A stretch of DNA of 64,000 nucleotides from Oscillospiraceae bacterium (GTDB lineage: Bacteria; Bacillota; Clostridia; Oscillospirales; Ruminococcaceae), in contig JAGHIE010000007.1 in the NCBI GenBank assembly GCA_017887325.1, positions 57,476 to 121,475 on the forward strand. The letters run 5' to 3'. Position 1 is the stretch's first letter, and each line of letters begins with the position of its first letter. This document shows, in pieces, positions 35,602 through 44,638 of the stretch. Position numbers and translations under genes: made by a program. The notes under the pieces were generated by a model. The model was not told the DNA's origin. It saw nothing but the letters and a program-made list of their open reading frames with translations, and did not search any database.

Positions 35602-37695
35602 GTGCAAATACTTGATTATTTAAAAAATTCATTTAATATTAATTTAAATGAACAACAAAGACAAGCAATAATTACAGATAGTAAAAATGTTGTATTATTA
35701 GCTGTTCCAGGTTCTGGTAAAACTACTGTTTTGGTAAGTAGAATAGCTTATTTAATTATTCAAAAAGGAATTAGTTATGATAATATATTAACTTTAACAT
35801 TTAGCAGAGAGTCTGCTAGAGATATGAAAATGAGATATGAAAAGCTATTTTCTGCAATAAGTAACAGCATTCCAAGATTTTCAACTATACATAGTTTTTG
35901 TTATAGTGTGTTAAAAGAGTATTCAAGAAGATATAACAGAGAAATGCCTAAGCTTTTAGAAGGTAATAATGATTTGCGTTTGACAAAATCAAAGTTATTA
36001 AGAGGTATTTATAATCAAATAAAACAAGAGTATTTAGCTGATGATATGCTAGAAAATATCGTAAATGACATTAGTTATTATAAAAATATGATGTTAAATA
36101 AAAATAATTATTATAAATATTTAGATACAGATAGTAGTTTTATAGATATACTAGAAAAATATGAAGCTATAAAAAAAGAATATAAACTAATGGATTACGA
36201 TGATATGTTGATATATGCTTTGGATATATTGAAAAAATTACCTCAATTTTTATTGTTATTTAAAAATAAGTACAAATATATAAACATAGACGAAGCTCAA
36301 GATACATCAAAATTACAGTATGAAATAGTAAAATTATTCTCAGATACTGCCAATTTTTTTGTGGTGGGAGATGAAGATCAGTGTATATATACATTTAGAG
36401 GGGCATATCCAGATGGCTTATTAAATTTTAGCAAAGACTATAAAAACACTACTGTTTTAAAGATAGAGCAAAATTATCGTTCTAATAGTGATATTGTTTT
36501 AAAAGCAAATGATTTTATTAAAGCTAATAAAAATAGATATAACAAAGAAATGTTTACAAATAATAATAAATCTAATTCTATAAATATTATAGAGTTAGAT
36601 GATTATAATAGGCAATACGATAAAATTATAGAAGATTTAAAAAAAATAGATGATAAAAAAACGGTTGGAATACTGTATAGGAATAATGAGAGCGCTATTC
36701 CATTGATAGATGCATTTAAGCATAATAATATAGACTATTATGTTAAAGAGAAAAATATGAAATTTTTTTCTAGTGGGGTAATAAGTGATATATTTGCATA
36801 TTTTACTCTGGTATATGACCCTAAAAATATAGAAGCATTTGAAAAAATATACTATAAGTGTAAATGTAGTAAATCGGTATTTTTATTTGCTAAATACAGG
36901 ATAAAAGATTTTTCTTCAGTTTTTGAAGCAAGTGCTAATTGTCCTGATGTATCTATTTATCAAGCAAAATACTTAATGAAATGTCATAATAGCTTAGAAA
37001 AGTTAAAGAATAAACAGCCTTTTTATGCAATACAAAAAATAGAAAATGATTTTGGTTATAAAGAATATTTAAGCATGAAAATAAAAAAAGGTATGAATCC
37101 TTTAAATCCGATATTAAAATTAAATATATTAAAAATGTTATCGAAAAAATATAATACCATTCACGATTTTGTAGAGAGAGTTTCTGTATTAGAAAAAGAT
37201 TTGGGAAGTAGTAAAAAAAATGAAAGCAATATAACATTAAGTTCAATACATTCAGCTAAAGGGCTAGAATTTGATATTGTATATTTTGTTGATTTTATTG
37301 ATTCAGTGATACCATCATTAGGAGCGATAGAACAAGCAAGTGATGAAATATTTGATGAAATGGAGTCAGAGAGAAGGCTTTTTTATGTTGCTTTGACAAG
37401 AGCAAAAGATAAACTTATTATATATAAATCAAAATTTTGTAATGATGAGTATGTAGTAAAATCTAGATTTATAACAATAATAGAGGATAAAAAAATAGTA
37501 AATAATCAAAAACAATCACGTAATATAACAGTAAAATTAAAAGGTAAAGAAATAAATCATAGAATGTTTGGAAAAGGCATTGTTTTAACAGACTCTATTA
37601 ATGATGTATTCAAGGTTAGATTTAAAGAATATGGAGAAAAATCATTGAGTTATAGCATATGTTTAAAAAATGGTGATTTAATTGATTTAAAATAA
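35602..37695 (+). CDS. UvrD/PcrA-like superfamily 1 DNA helicase
   Basis: ATP-dependent 3'-5' DNA helicase, 697 residues. Motifs in order: Q motif LNEQQRQAI, Walker A AVPGSGKTT, Ia TFSREAA-like (TFSRESARDMKMRYE), II INIDEAQDTSKLQYE, III VVGDEDQCIYTFRGAYP, IV EQNYRSN, V TLSSIHSAKGLEFDIVY, VI RRLFYVALTRAKDKL. The C-terminus has the PcrA-type segment HRMFGKGIV-L (RNA polymerase-binding Tudor-like fold). It is shorter than typical PcrA, and PcrA may be encoded elsewhere, so I give no symbol. Starts with GTG, AGAGG 9 nt upstream. Confidence 0.9.
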   Translation: MQILDYLKNSFNINLNEQQRQAIITDSKNVVLLAVPGSGKTTVLVSRIAYLIIQKGISYDNILTLTFSRESARDMKMRYEKLFSAISNSIPRFSTIHSFCYSVLKEYSRRYNREMPKLLEGNNDLRLTKSKLLRGIYNQIKQEYLADDMLENIVNDISYYKNMMLNKNNYYKYLDTDSSFIDILEKYEAIKKEYKLMDYDDMLIYALDILKKLPQFLLLFKNKYKYINIDEAQDTSKLQYEIVKLFSDTANFFVVGDEDQCIYTFRGAYPDGLLNFSKDYKNTTVLKIEQNYRSNSDIVLKANDFIKANKNRYNKEMFTNNNKSNSINIIELDDYNRQYDKIIEDLKKIDDKKTVGILYRNNESAIPLIDAFKHNNIDYYVKEKNMKFFSSGVISDIFAYFTLVYDPKNIEAFEKIYYKCKCSKSVFLFAKYRIKDFSSVFEASANCPDVSIYQAKYLMKCHNSLEKLKNKQPFYAIQKIENDFGYKEYLSMKIKKGMNPLNPILKLNILKMLSKKYNTIHDFVERVSVLEKDLGSSKKNESNITLSSIHSAKGLEFDIVYFVDFIDSVIPSLGAIEQASDEIFDEMESERRLFYVALTRAKDKLIIYKSKFCNDEYVVKSRFITIIEDKKIVNNQKQSRNITVKLKGKEINHRMFGKGIVLTDSINDVFKVRFKEYGEKSLSYSICLKNGDLIDLK

Positions 37696-37761
37696 CATAG
37701 AAAAACATGGCTATTTATGTTACAATTAAAACCAGAAAATTTTAAAAAAGGGGAATTTGCA

Positions 37762-38148
37762 GTGAAAGAAATATTAAAAGGAACATCTTTTGAGATAGAA
37801 AAAGTTGTTACAGAACAAATGAAAGCTTGTGTTGTTGGAAGTGGAGATGTAAATGTATTGGCAACACCTATGATGATAGCTTTTATGGAAAATTGTGCAA
37901 GTAACTGTTTAAAACAATTTTTAGAAGATGGAGAAACATCAGTAGGAGCAATGATAAATTCTACACATATTGCACCAACTCCTGTGGGAATGAAAGTATT
38001 TGTGAAAGCAACTATTACTGAAGTTGATAGGAAAAAAGTGGATTTTGAAGTAATTGCTAGAGATGAAAAAGAAGAAATAGGTAGAGCAACACATACAAGA
38101 TTTATTGTAAATAAAGAAAAATTTGAAAATAAATGTTTAAACAAATAG
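37762..38148 (+). CDS. Thioesterase family protein (FlK-like hotdog fold)
   Basis: Small acyl-CoA thioesterase-like protein, 128 residues from the GTG start. The hotdog-fold features are TPMMIAFMENCASNCLKQFLEDGETSVGAMINSTHIAPTPVGMKVFVKATI, with Glu in MEN and His in STHIA at positions used by FlK-type enzymes. GTG at 37762 is chosen because AAGGGGAA lies 8 nt upstream and the family normally starts here; an ATG 45 nt upstream extends the ORF without a site. The substrate is unknown. It lies between the helicase gene and a terminator. Confidence 0.8.
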   Translation: MKEILKGTSFEIEKVVTEQMKACVVGSGDVNVLATPMMIAFMENCASNCLKQFLEDGETSVGAMINSTHIAPTPVGMKVFVKATITEVDRKKVDFEVIARDEKEEIGRATHTRFIVNKEKFENKCLNK

Positions 38149-38177
38149 GGTTATTATTTTAGAATATTTATATCTTT

Positions 38178-38212
38178 AAAAACTGATTTCGTATTTATCG
38201 AAATCAGTTTTT
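38178..38212 (+). terminator. Terminator after the thioesterase gene
   Basis: A 14-bp perfect stem (38178-38191 with 38199-38212) ending in T residues. Confidence 0.9.
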
Positions 38213-38256
38213 ATCTTTTTATATTAAAATCATAATTACTTATAACAATTAAACTG

Positions 38257-38304
38257 TGCAAGTTAACAAACTTACTTGCAAAAATTTGTATTTGATGATA
38301 AAAT
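38257..38304 (+). promoter_or_regulatory. asnA promoter with overlapping inverted repeat
   Basis: TTGCAA at 38276-38281, 17-nt spacer, TAAAAT at 38299-38304. The inverted repeat TGCAAGT (38257-38263) with ACTTGCA (38274-38280), 10 nt apart, overlaps the -35 and looks like an operator for a dimeric repressor. No T-box specifier or antiterminator is seen. Confidence 0.55.
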
Positions 38305-38341
38305 TAATTCTATGATTTATTAGATTAGGAGGGTGAGTATA

Positions 38342-39355
38342 ATGAGTGAAAAATATAGTTTTTTACCGAGTGACTATGTAGATAAATTATCTATAGTAGA
38401 CACAGAGTTAGCTATAAAATTAGTTAAAGATACTTTTGAGAGGGTATTGGCAGAAAATTTACATTTAACTAGAGTTTCAGCACCTTTATTTGTTAGACCA
38501 GAAAGTGGATTGAACGATGATTTAAATGGTGTTGAACGACCTGTCGAATTTGATATAAAATCGATAAATGCTAATGTTCAAATAGTTCATTCATTGGCAA
38601 AATGGAAACGACAAGCATTAAAAAGATATAATTTTGAACCAGGTAATGGTTTGTATACAGATATGAATGCTATAAGAAGAGATGAAGATTTAGATAATTT
38701 GCATTCAGTATATGTTGACCAATGGGACTGGGAAAAAATTATTACAGAAGAAACAAGAAATGAAGAAATGTTAAAACATACAGTAAGAAGAATAGTTAAT
38801 GCTTTAGTGAGAACTGAAAAAGTTTTGACAGATAAGTTTTCACAATTAAAACCATTTATTTGTTCTGAAGTAAAATTTATTACTACTCAAGAATTAGAAA
38901 ATTTGTATCCTAATCTAACACCAAAAGAAAGAGAAGATGCTATTTGTAAAGAATACAAAACAGTATTTTTAATGAAAATTGGTGGAGCATTAGAAAGTGG
39001 AAAACCACATGATGGAAGAGCTCCAGACTACGATGACTGGAACTTAAATGGGGACATATTAGTGTGGTATCCAGTTTTAAACAGAGCTATGGAAATAAGC
39101 TCTATGGGTATTAGAGTGAATCAAGAATCATTAGATTATCAATTGAAAATATCAGGTTGTGAAGAAAGAAGAAACCTACCTTTCCATAAACAATTATTAA
39201 ATGGAGAATTACCACTTACAATGGGTGGCGGTATAGGACAATCAAGACTATGTATGCTTATGTTACAAAAGGCTCATATAGGGGAAGTTCAATCATCTAT
39301 ATGGCCTGATGAAATGATAAAAGAATGTGAAGAAAAAGGAATAATATTATTATAA
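38342..39355 (+). CDS. asnA: Aspartate-ammonia ligase (asparagine synthetase A)
   Basis: Makes asparagine from aspartate, ammonia and ATP in the cytosol. The 337 residues have a class II tRNA-synthetase-like fold and typical segments [53 protein letters not shown] and the C-terminal [11 protein letters not shown]. The ATG at 38342 has AGGAGGG about 10 nt upstream. It forms an operon with the type III glutamine synthetase 18 nt downstream, so both ammonia-assimilating enzymes are made together, probably in response to nitrogen supply. Confidence 0.97.
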   Translation: MSEKYSFLPSDYVDKLSIVDTELAIKLVKDTFERVLAENLHLTRVSAPLFVRPESGLNDDLNGVERPVEFDIKSINANVQIVHSLAKWKRQALKRYNFEPGNGLYTDMNAIRRDEDLDNLHSVYVDQWDWEKIITEETRNEEMLKHTVRRIVNALVRTEKVLTDKFSQLKPFICSEVKFITTQELENLYPNLTPKEREDAICKEYKTVFLMKIGGALESGKPHDGRAPDYDDWNLNGDILVWYPVLNRAMEISSMGIRVNQESLDYQLKISGCEERRNLPFHKQLLNGELPLTMGGGIGQSRLCMLMLQKAHIGEVQSSIWPDEMIKECEEKGIILL

Positions 39356-39373
39356 AATAAGGGGAATGTTAAT

Positions 39374-41452
39374 ATGAGTTTTGATTTTAGTAATTTTGGT
39401 TGTAATGTTTTCAATGATAGCGTAATGAGAGATAAGTTGCCAAAAGCTACTTATAAGGAGTTAAGAAAATCTATCGATAATGGAGTGCCTTTAAAAGCAG
39501 AAATAGCTGATGTTGTAGCAGAAGCTATGAAAGACTGGGCATTGAAAAAAGGTGCTACACACTTTACACACTGGTTCCAACCTATGACAAATATTACAGC
39601 AGGAAAACATGATAGTTTTATCAGTCCAATAGATGACGGTAAAGTTATTATGGAATTTTCTGGTAAAGAACTTATCAAAGGTGAACCAGACGCTTCATCT
39701 TTTCCAAACGGTGGTTTAAGAGCTACTTTTGAAGCTAGAGGATATACTGTTTGGGATTGTACATCACCTGCATTTATAAAAGATGGTACACTTTATATAC
39801 CAACAGCTTTTTGCTCATACACAGGTGAAGCATTGGACACAAAAACACCATTACTAAGGTCAATGGAAGCTGTATCAACACAAGCTTTAAGAATTTTAAG
39901 AACTTTTGGCAATAAAACAGCAACAAGAGTTACAGCAACAGTTGGTGCAGAACAAGAATATTTCTTAATAGATAGAGATTTATACGAAAAACGTTTAGAT
40001 TTAAAAATATGTGGAAGAACATTAATAGGTGCTAAACCACCAAAAGGTCAGGAAATGGATGACCACTATTTTGGCAGAATTAGAATAAGAGTTGCAGAAT
40101 ATATGCGACAATTAGACGAAGAATTATGGAAATTAGGTATTACTTCAAAAACAAAACACAATGAAGTTGCACCAGCTCAACATGAATTAGCACCAATTTT
40201 TGATTCTGTAAATATTGCTTGTGACCACAACCAATTAACAATGGAATTGATGAGAGTAGTTGCTAAGAAAAATAATCTAGCTTGTCTATTACATGAAAAA
40301 CCATTTGCTGGAGTAAATGGTTCTGGTAAACACAACAACTGGTCTTTATCAACAGATGATGGTCAAAACTTATTAGAACCAGGCAAAAACCCATATCAAA
40401 ATATTCAATTTTTAACATTCTTGAGTGCTATTATAACAGCTGTTGATAAACATGCAGATTTATTGAGAATGTCTGCAGCAGTTGTTGGTAATGACCACAG
40501 ATTAGGTGCTAATGAAGCACCACCTGCAATTATATCAATATTCTTAGGTGAACAATTAACATCTATATTAGAAAGTATTGCACATGGAGATAAACCAAAT
40601 CAAAATCCTACATCAGTGTTACAAATGGGTGTAGAAACATTACCTAAATTACAAAAAGATGATAGTGATAGAAACAGAACTTCACCTTTTGCATTTACTG
40701 GTAATAAATTTGAATTTAGAATGGTTGGTTCTTCAGCGTCAATCGCTAGAGCTAATGTTGTGTTAAATACAATAGTTGCGGACTCATTAATGGAATTTGC
40801 TGAAAGACTTGAAAAAACTAAAGATTTTGATAAAGAAGTAATTTCTATTATTAGAGAAACATTAGAAAAACATGGTAGAGTTATCTTTAATGGAAATAAC
40901 TACACAGACGAATGGGTTAAAGAAGCAGAAAAAAGAGGTTTACCAAACTTAAAAGATACTGTTGAATCAGCAGCAGCATATTTAAGACCAGAAAATATAG
41001 AAGTATTAGGAAAACATAATGTATTATCAGAAATTGAATGTCGTGCAAGATATGACATTATGTTAGAAAACTATATTAAAGTAATTAATATAGAAGCTAA
41101 TACTTTAATTGAAATGTTGAAAAGACAAATTATTCCTGCAAGTATTAAATATGTTGGAGAAATAGCAAATAGCTATAATGATTTAATAAAAGCTGGTATA
41201 GAAAATCAAGAAATAAAAGCATTAACTGCTGAGTTATCAGAATTAATAAGCAAAATTTCAATAATGGCTAATGAACTTGAAGAATTAGAAACAAAACAAC
41301 CTACACAACATGATATACAAGCTGAATATTGTAGAGATGTATTGTTTGCTAAAATGAATGAAATTAGAACTTATGTTGACAAAATAGAAACTATTACAAA
41401 TAAACAAAACTGGCCAATGCCAAGTTATACTGATTTATTACACAGAGTTTAG
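39374..41452 (+). CDS. glnN: Type III glutamine synthetase (GSIII)
   Basis: Makes glutamine from glutamate, ammonia and ATP. The 692-residue length separates it from GSI (about 450) and is typical of GSIII. Signature segments are [58 protein letters not shown] and [21 protein letters not shown], which carry the metal and substrate residues. AAGGGGAA precedes the ATG. It is the second gene of the asnA operon, and a strong terminator follows. The protein likely forms a dodecamer, as known for the family. Confidence 0.97.
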   Translation: MSFDFSNFGCNVFNDSVMRDKLPKATYKELRKSIDNGVPLKAEIADVVAEAMKDWALKKGATHFTHWFQPMTNITAGKHDSFISPIDDGKVIMEFSGKELIKGEPDASSFPNGGLRATFEARGYTVWDCTSPAFIKDGTLYIPTAFCSYTGEALDTKTPLLRSMEAVSTQALRILRTFGNKTATRVTATVGAEQEYFLIDRDLYEKRLDLKICGRTLIGAKPPKGQEMDDHYFGRIRIRVAEYMRQLDEELWKLGITSKTKHNEVAPAQHELAPIFDSVNIACDHNQLTMELMRVVAKKNNLACLLHEKPFAGVNGSGKHNNWSLSTDDGQNLLEPGKNPYQNIQFLTFLSAIITAVDKHADLLRMSAAVVGNDHRLGANEAPPAIISIFLGEQLTSILESIAHGDKPNQNPTSVLQMGVETLPKLQKDDSDRNRTSPFAFTGNKFEFRMVGSSASIARANVVLNTIVADSLMEFAERLEKTKDFDKEVISIIRETLEKHGRVIFNGNNYTDEWVKEAEKRGLPNLKDTVESAAAYLRPENIEVLGKHNVLSEIECRARYDIMLENYIKVINIEANTLIEMLKRQIIPASIKYVGEIANSYNDLIKAGIENQEIKALTAELSELISKISIMANELEELETKQPTQHDIQAEYCRDVLFAKMNEIRTYVDKIETITNKQNWPMPSYTDLLHRV

Positions 41453-41458
41453 ATGTTT

Positions 41459-41498
41459 AAAGATTTGCAAATATTTATATATTTGCAAATCTTTTTTT
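41459..41498 (+). terminator. Terminator after glnN
   Basis: A 15-bp perfect stem (41459-41473 with 41480-41494) followed by T residues. Confidence 0.92.
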
Positions 41499-41615
41499 GC
41501 TATATCAAATAATCAATATTTGACTTTTTGAAAAAAATTTGTTACTATTAATAGTATTAGAAGTTATATATTTACAATTTCTATGTAATTTATTTATTTA
41601 AAGGAGTGTATAATT

Positions 41616-42896
41616 TTGGACGAAGTGTCGCCGATTTTGTATGTATTATTAATAGTTTGTGTTGGATTGTCAGCATTTTTTTCTGGTTCAGAAACTGCAT
41701 TTGCAACTGTAAACAAGATAAGAATGAAGAATTTGGCTTCAGAGGGAAATAAAAAAGCTAGTAAGGTAATTAAAATTGCTGAAGATTATGACAGAACTTT
41801 ATCTGCTATTTTAATAGGTAATAATATAGTTAATATTGCTTCTGCATCTATAGGTACAGTAATATTTACACAGTTTTTAGGTACTACTAATGGACCTTGG
41901 GTATCTACACTAGCAATGACAATCATTGTATTAATTTTTGGTGAAATAACTCCAAAAAGTTTGGCAAAAGAAAACGCAGAAAAATTTACATTGGCTGTAG
42001 TTAATGTGTTGGATATGATGATAAAAGTTTTATCACCACTAGTTTTCATCTTTGTAAAATTGAAAAATTTATTTGGTGGAAACAATGATAATTCACAACC
42101 AACAGTTACAGAGCAAGAGTTAAAATACTTAATTGAAGAAAGTGAAAGTGAAGGGGTTTTAGAGGAACAAGAAAGTGAACTTGTAAAATCAGCACTTGAC
42201 TTTGATGAAACAACAGTTGATGAAGTTTTAACTCCTAGAGTTGATGTAATAGCGATAGATATAAATGAAGATCCTGAAAAGATAAAAGAATTATTTTTTG
42301 AAGAAGGATATTCTCGTTTACCAGTATATAGTGGTAATATAGACACTATATTGGGTGTAATTCATAATAAAGATTTCTTCAGAGCATACTTAGAAGATAA
42401 AAATATTAATTTGAATGATATAATTCAAAAAACAGTATATGTTCCACCTAAAAAGAGAATTTCTGAGTTAATGCAGGAATTACAAAAACTTAAATCTCAT
42501 ATGGCTATTGTTACAGACCAATATGGTGGTACAATAGGTGTAATAACACTAGAAGACATTATAGAGCAATTAGTTGGAGATATTTGGGACGAAAGCGATG
42601 AAGAAGAAATAGATATAACTAAAGTTTCTGATGATAAATATCAAGTTTCAGCAGATATGAATGTTGAAGATTTCTTTGACGAAATAGATTTTGAATATCG
42701 TGATAGCGATTTAGAAGAAATCCCTTCAACATTTGCAGGTTGGGCTTTGGAAACATTTGAAAGAATTCCTGAACATGGTGATAGTTTTGATTATAAAAAC
42801 TTAACAATAACTGTGTTAGAAGTATTTGATCAAAGAATAATTAAATTAGAAATAAAAGTTAATCCAAAAATTGAAGATGATAATGAAGATGATTAA
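41616..42896 (+). CDS. CNNM/CBS-pair transporter-type protein (HlyC/CorC family)
   Basis: Membrane protein of 426 residues: CNNM domain with about four helices (residues 1-150; AFFSGSETAFATVNKIRMK, IFGEITPKSLAKENAEKF), a tandem CBS pair (about 200-320) and a C-terminal CorC_HlyC domain. Members of the family are Mg2+ exporters or Mg2+-linked (for example MpfA). The name hemolysin is historical. The start is TTG with AAGGAG 9 nt upstream. It stands alone with a terminator. With the corA-type gene, the window has one candidate Mg2+ importer and one exporter. Confidence 0.9.
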   Translation: MDEVSPILYVLLIVCVGLSAFFSGSETAFATVNKIRMKNLASEGNKKASKVIKIAEDYDRTLSAILIGNNIVNIASASIGTVIFTQFLGTTNGPWVSTLAMTIIVLIFGEITPKSLAKENAEKFTLAVVNVLDMMIKVLSPLVFIFVKLKNLFGGNNDNSQPTVTEQELKYLIEESESEGVLEEQESELVKSALDFDETTVDEVLTPRVDVIAIDINEDPEKIKELFFEEGYSRLPVYSGNIDTILGVIHNKDFFRAYLEDKNINLNDIIQKTVYVPPKKRISELMQELQKLKSHMAIVTDQYGGTIGVITLEDIIEQLVGDIWDESDEEEIDITKVSDDKYQVSADMNVEDFFDEIDFEYRDSDLEEIPSTFAGWALETFERIPEHGDSFDYKNLTITVLEVFDQRIIKLEIKVNPKIEDDNEDD

Positions 42897-42897
42897 A

Positions 42898-42928
42898 AAA
42901 ACATCACCTTTTAAGGTGATGTTTTTTT
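42898..42928 (+). terminator. Terminator after the CNNM gene
   Basis: AAAACATCACCTT (42898-42910) pairs with AAGGTGATGTTTT (42913-42925), followed by T. Confidence 0.92.
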
Positions 42929-42942
42929 GTGACTAAATCACA
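42928..42942 (+). promoter_or_regulatory. Crp/Fnr-type operator upstream of the ferredoxin operon
   Basis: TGTGACTAAATCACA is a palindrome with TGTGA/TCACA half-sites, as recognised by Crp/Fnr-superfamily proteins. Possible -10 boxes TATAAT lie at 42954-42959 and 42964-42969; with the second, the site is centred near -41, the class II activator position. A Crp/Fnr regulator is encoded at the far end of the locus (44455-43799). Confidence 0.5.
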
Positions 42943-43005
42943 GAAATGATAAATATAATTTATTATAATAATCTATAGAAAATTTATTGTATAGGAGAAT
43001 TATGT

Positions 43006-43206
43006 ATGCCAAGAAGAAAAGCTGTAGTTGATATTAATAGTTGTGTTGCGTGTGGTTGTTGTAAAAAAGTATGCCCTAAAGATGCAATAACTATTGAAAA
43101 AGGATTATATTCTAAAATTGATGAGAGTATATGTGTTGGTTGTGGCAGATGCGCAATAGCTTGTCCAGCAGATATTATTACTTTAGTAGAAAGAGAGAAT
43201 ATTTAA
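43006..43206 (+). CDS. 2[4Fe-4S] ferredoxin-type protein
   Basis: Small electron carrier, 66 residues, with two complete cluster motifs: CVACGCCKKVCPKDA and CVGCGRCAIACPADI. The extra N-terminal basic residues MPRRK are unusual for a free ferredoxin and may aid docking. AGGAG precedes the ATG. It ends 1 nt before the gene for a membrane Fe-S protein, so the two products probably form an electron-transfer pair. Confidence 0.93.
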   Translation: MPRRKAVVDINSCVACGCCKKVCPKDAITIEKGLYSKIDESICVGCGRCAIACPADIITLVERENI

Positions 43207-43207
43207 T

Positions 43208-43792
43208 ATGAAGAAAAATAAAAAATGGTATGATTATTTGTGGATAGTATCTATTACATATTTAGTTTTAGGATTTTTTAATATTTTATTTGCGTGGATA
43301 GGATTATTGTGCTTTTTTATTCCTCTTTTAATATCAATATTTGGTGGAGGAAAAACTTATTGCAATAAATATTGTGGTAGAGGGCAAATGTTTGATTTAT
43401 TAGGTAATAAATTTAAGTTATCTAGAAATAAACCAATGCCAAGATTTATGTTGAGTAAATGGTTTAGATATGGATTTTTAGCATTTTTTATGATTATGTT
43501 TTTTAATATGATTTTTGCAACATATCTTGTTTTTTCAGGAAGTAGAGATTTAACACAAGTTGTAACTTTATTATGGACTTTTAAACTTCCTTGGCAATGG
43601 GCTTATTCTGCAAATTTAAATAGTGAGTGGATAGCACAATTTGCTTTTGGTTTTTATAGTGTAATGTTGACATCTACTGTATTGGGATTAGTTACTATGG
43701 GATTATTTAAACCTCGTTCTTGGTGTGTATATTGTCCTATGGGAACAATGACACAAGGAATATGTAAAATTAAATATAGAGAAAAAGAGTAA
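43208..43792 (+). CDS. Membrane 4Fe-4S protein (NapH/NosR-like)
   Basis: Membrane protein of 194 residues with about four helices (10-30, 32-50, 87-110, 140-165). It carries Cys motifs CNKYCGRGQ (about 56-64) between helices and CVYCPMG near the C-terminus, as in the membrane Fe-S proteins NapH and NosR, but no full CxxCxxCxxxCP ferredoxin domain; that may be supplied by the upstream ferredoxin gene. Redox partners are unknown. Convergent with the Crp/Fnr regulator gene; the terminator overlaps both 3' ends. Confidence 0.78.
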   Translation: MKKNKKWYDYLWIVSITYLVLGFFNILFAWIGLLCFFIPLLISIFGGGKTYCNKYCGRGQMFDLLGNKFKLSRNKPMPRFMLSKWFRYGFLAFFMIMFFNMIFATYLVFSGSRDLTQVVTLLWTFKLPWQWAYSANLNSEWIAQFAFGFYSVMLTSTVLGLVTMGLFKPRSWCVYCPMGTMTQGICKIKYREKE

Positions 43793-43820
43793 GGATATTT
43801 ATAAATCCTTACTCTTTTTT
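43782..43820. terminator. Bidirectional terminator overlapping both 3' ends
   Basis: A 15-bp perfect stem (43782-43796 with 43805-43819). It includes the stop codon of the plus-strand gene, and its right half lies in the last codons of the minus-strand gene. Confidence 0.88.
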
Positions 43821-44455
43821 AATAAAGTAATTTTTCCTCTTGATAGAGATATAATTCCATTTTTTTGCATTTGTTTTAATGTTCTTGATACACCTTCTCT
43901 GGAGCTAGATATATTTTGTGCAAGTTCATCATGGGTTATAGATATAGTATCGTTATTATAAAATAAAGTTTCATCAATAATATATTTTTCAATTCGTTCT
44001 TCTAAGGACATAAATGATATTTGCTCTAAAGCAGATATAACATTTGATAATCTTTCAGCTATTTTCTTGTAAGCAAAATTTTCAACATAAATATTGTTTT
44101 GAGATATTTTATTAAAAATATCCATAGGTAAGATAAGTAAAGTTGTATCTTGTTCTGCCATAATCTCAATATCAAAATTAATAGTAGATAAAGCACATGA
44201 CATAGAAATAACACAGTAATCATTATTTTTTATTCTAAAAAGGGTAGCAGTTTTACCATCTTTTGAATTTAAAATTGCTTTTAAAATACCTGATTTTACA
44301 ATTATAAGACCAAAACAGCTTTTGAAAGATGAATGAACAATTTCTTTTGCTGAAAAATTTTTAAAATAAGAATTTTTGAAGATAATGTCTTTATCATTTT
44401 CGCTTAAATTATCCCATATAGATAACTTTTTTAGTAGAATTTCTTTTTCTTTCAT
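43799..44455 (-). CDS. Crp/Fnr-family transcriptional regulator
   Basis: 218 residues: N-terminal cyclic-nucleotide-binding-like domain (about 15-130), long dimer helix (about 118-140 including LEQISFMSLEERIEKYI), and a C-terminal winged helix with the recognition segment SSSREGVSRTLKQMQKNGII. Cys residues at KSCFG, DYCVIS and SCALS are not spaced like the Fnr cluster, so the signal is unknown; some clostridial relatives sense redox or metabolites. It probably controls the adjacent ferredoxin operon through the TGTGA-type site. The ATG has AAGAGG upstream on its strand. Confidence 0.88.
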   Translation of the reverse strand: MKEKEILLKKLSIWDNLSENDKDIIFKNSYFKNFSAKEIVHSSFKSCFGLIIVKSGILKAILNSKDGKTATLFRIKNNDYCVISMSCALSTINFDIEIMAEQDTTLLILPMDIFNKISQNNIYVENFAYKKIAERLSNVISALEQISFMSLEERIEKYIIDETLFYNNDTISITHDELAQNISSSREGVSRTLKQMQKNGIISLSRGKITLLKKSKDL

Positions 44456-44469
44456 ATTAAAACCTCTTA

Positions 44470-44507
44470 AAAAATAAAAGTGATGATTATATTTGTCATC
44501 ACTTTTT
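44470..44507 (-). terminator. Terminator after the NERD operon
   Basis: AAAAGTGATGA (44476-44486) pairs with TCATCACTTTT (44496-44506); on the minus strand it runs into ATTTTTT. It separates the operon from the Crp/Fnr gene. Confidence 0.82.
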
Positions 44508-44514
44508 ATTTATT

Positions 44515-44634
44515 TTATAGATGTAATTTATCGCCTATAATACCAATTAATATTAAAACTATTGGAATAATAATAGAGTAAGCAATAATTTTTTTGACAG
44601 AAGGTTTTTCGTCATCATCTTGCCAAAATAACAT
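44515..44634 (-). CDS. 39-residue single-pass membrane protein
   Basis: Not recognised. The product is MLFWQDDDEKPSVKK followed by one membrane helix (about 16-34, rich in Ile and Leu) and a short charged end. GAAAGG lies before the ATG, and the start is only 4 nt after the stop of the NERD gene, so it is probably translated with it. A terminator follows 9 nt after the stop. The acidic cytoplasmic head plus helix suggests a small regulatory or anchoring subunit. The size means gene callers may miss it. Confidence 0.65.
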   Translation of the reverse strand: MLFWQDDDEKPSVKKIIAYSIIIPIVLILIGIIGDKLHL

Positions 44635-44638
44635 AAAA

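Noticed and set aside
38213..38341. T-box leader upstream of asnA
   Set aside because: Only about 130 nt are available and no T-box sequence or antiterminator/terminator pair is seen; a plain promoter with inverted repeat explains it.
44476..44506. Operator for the Crp/Fnr gene (GTGATGA...TCATCAC)
   Set aside because: Best explained as the terminator of the upstream NERD operon, given the U tract on the minus strand; dual use cannot be excluded.
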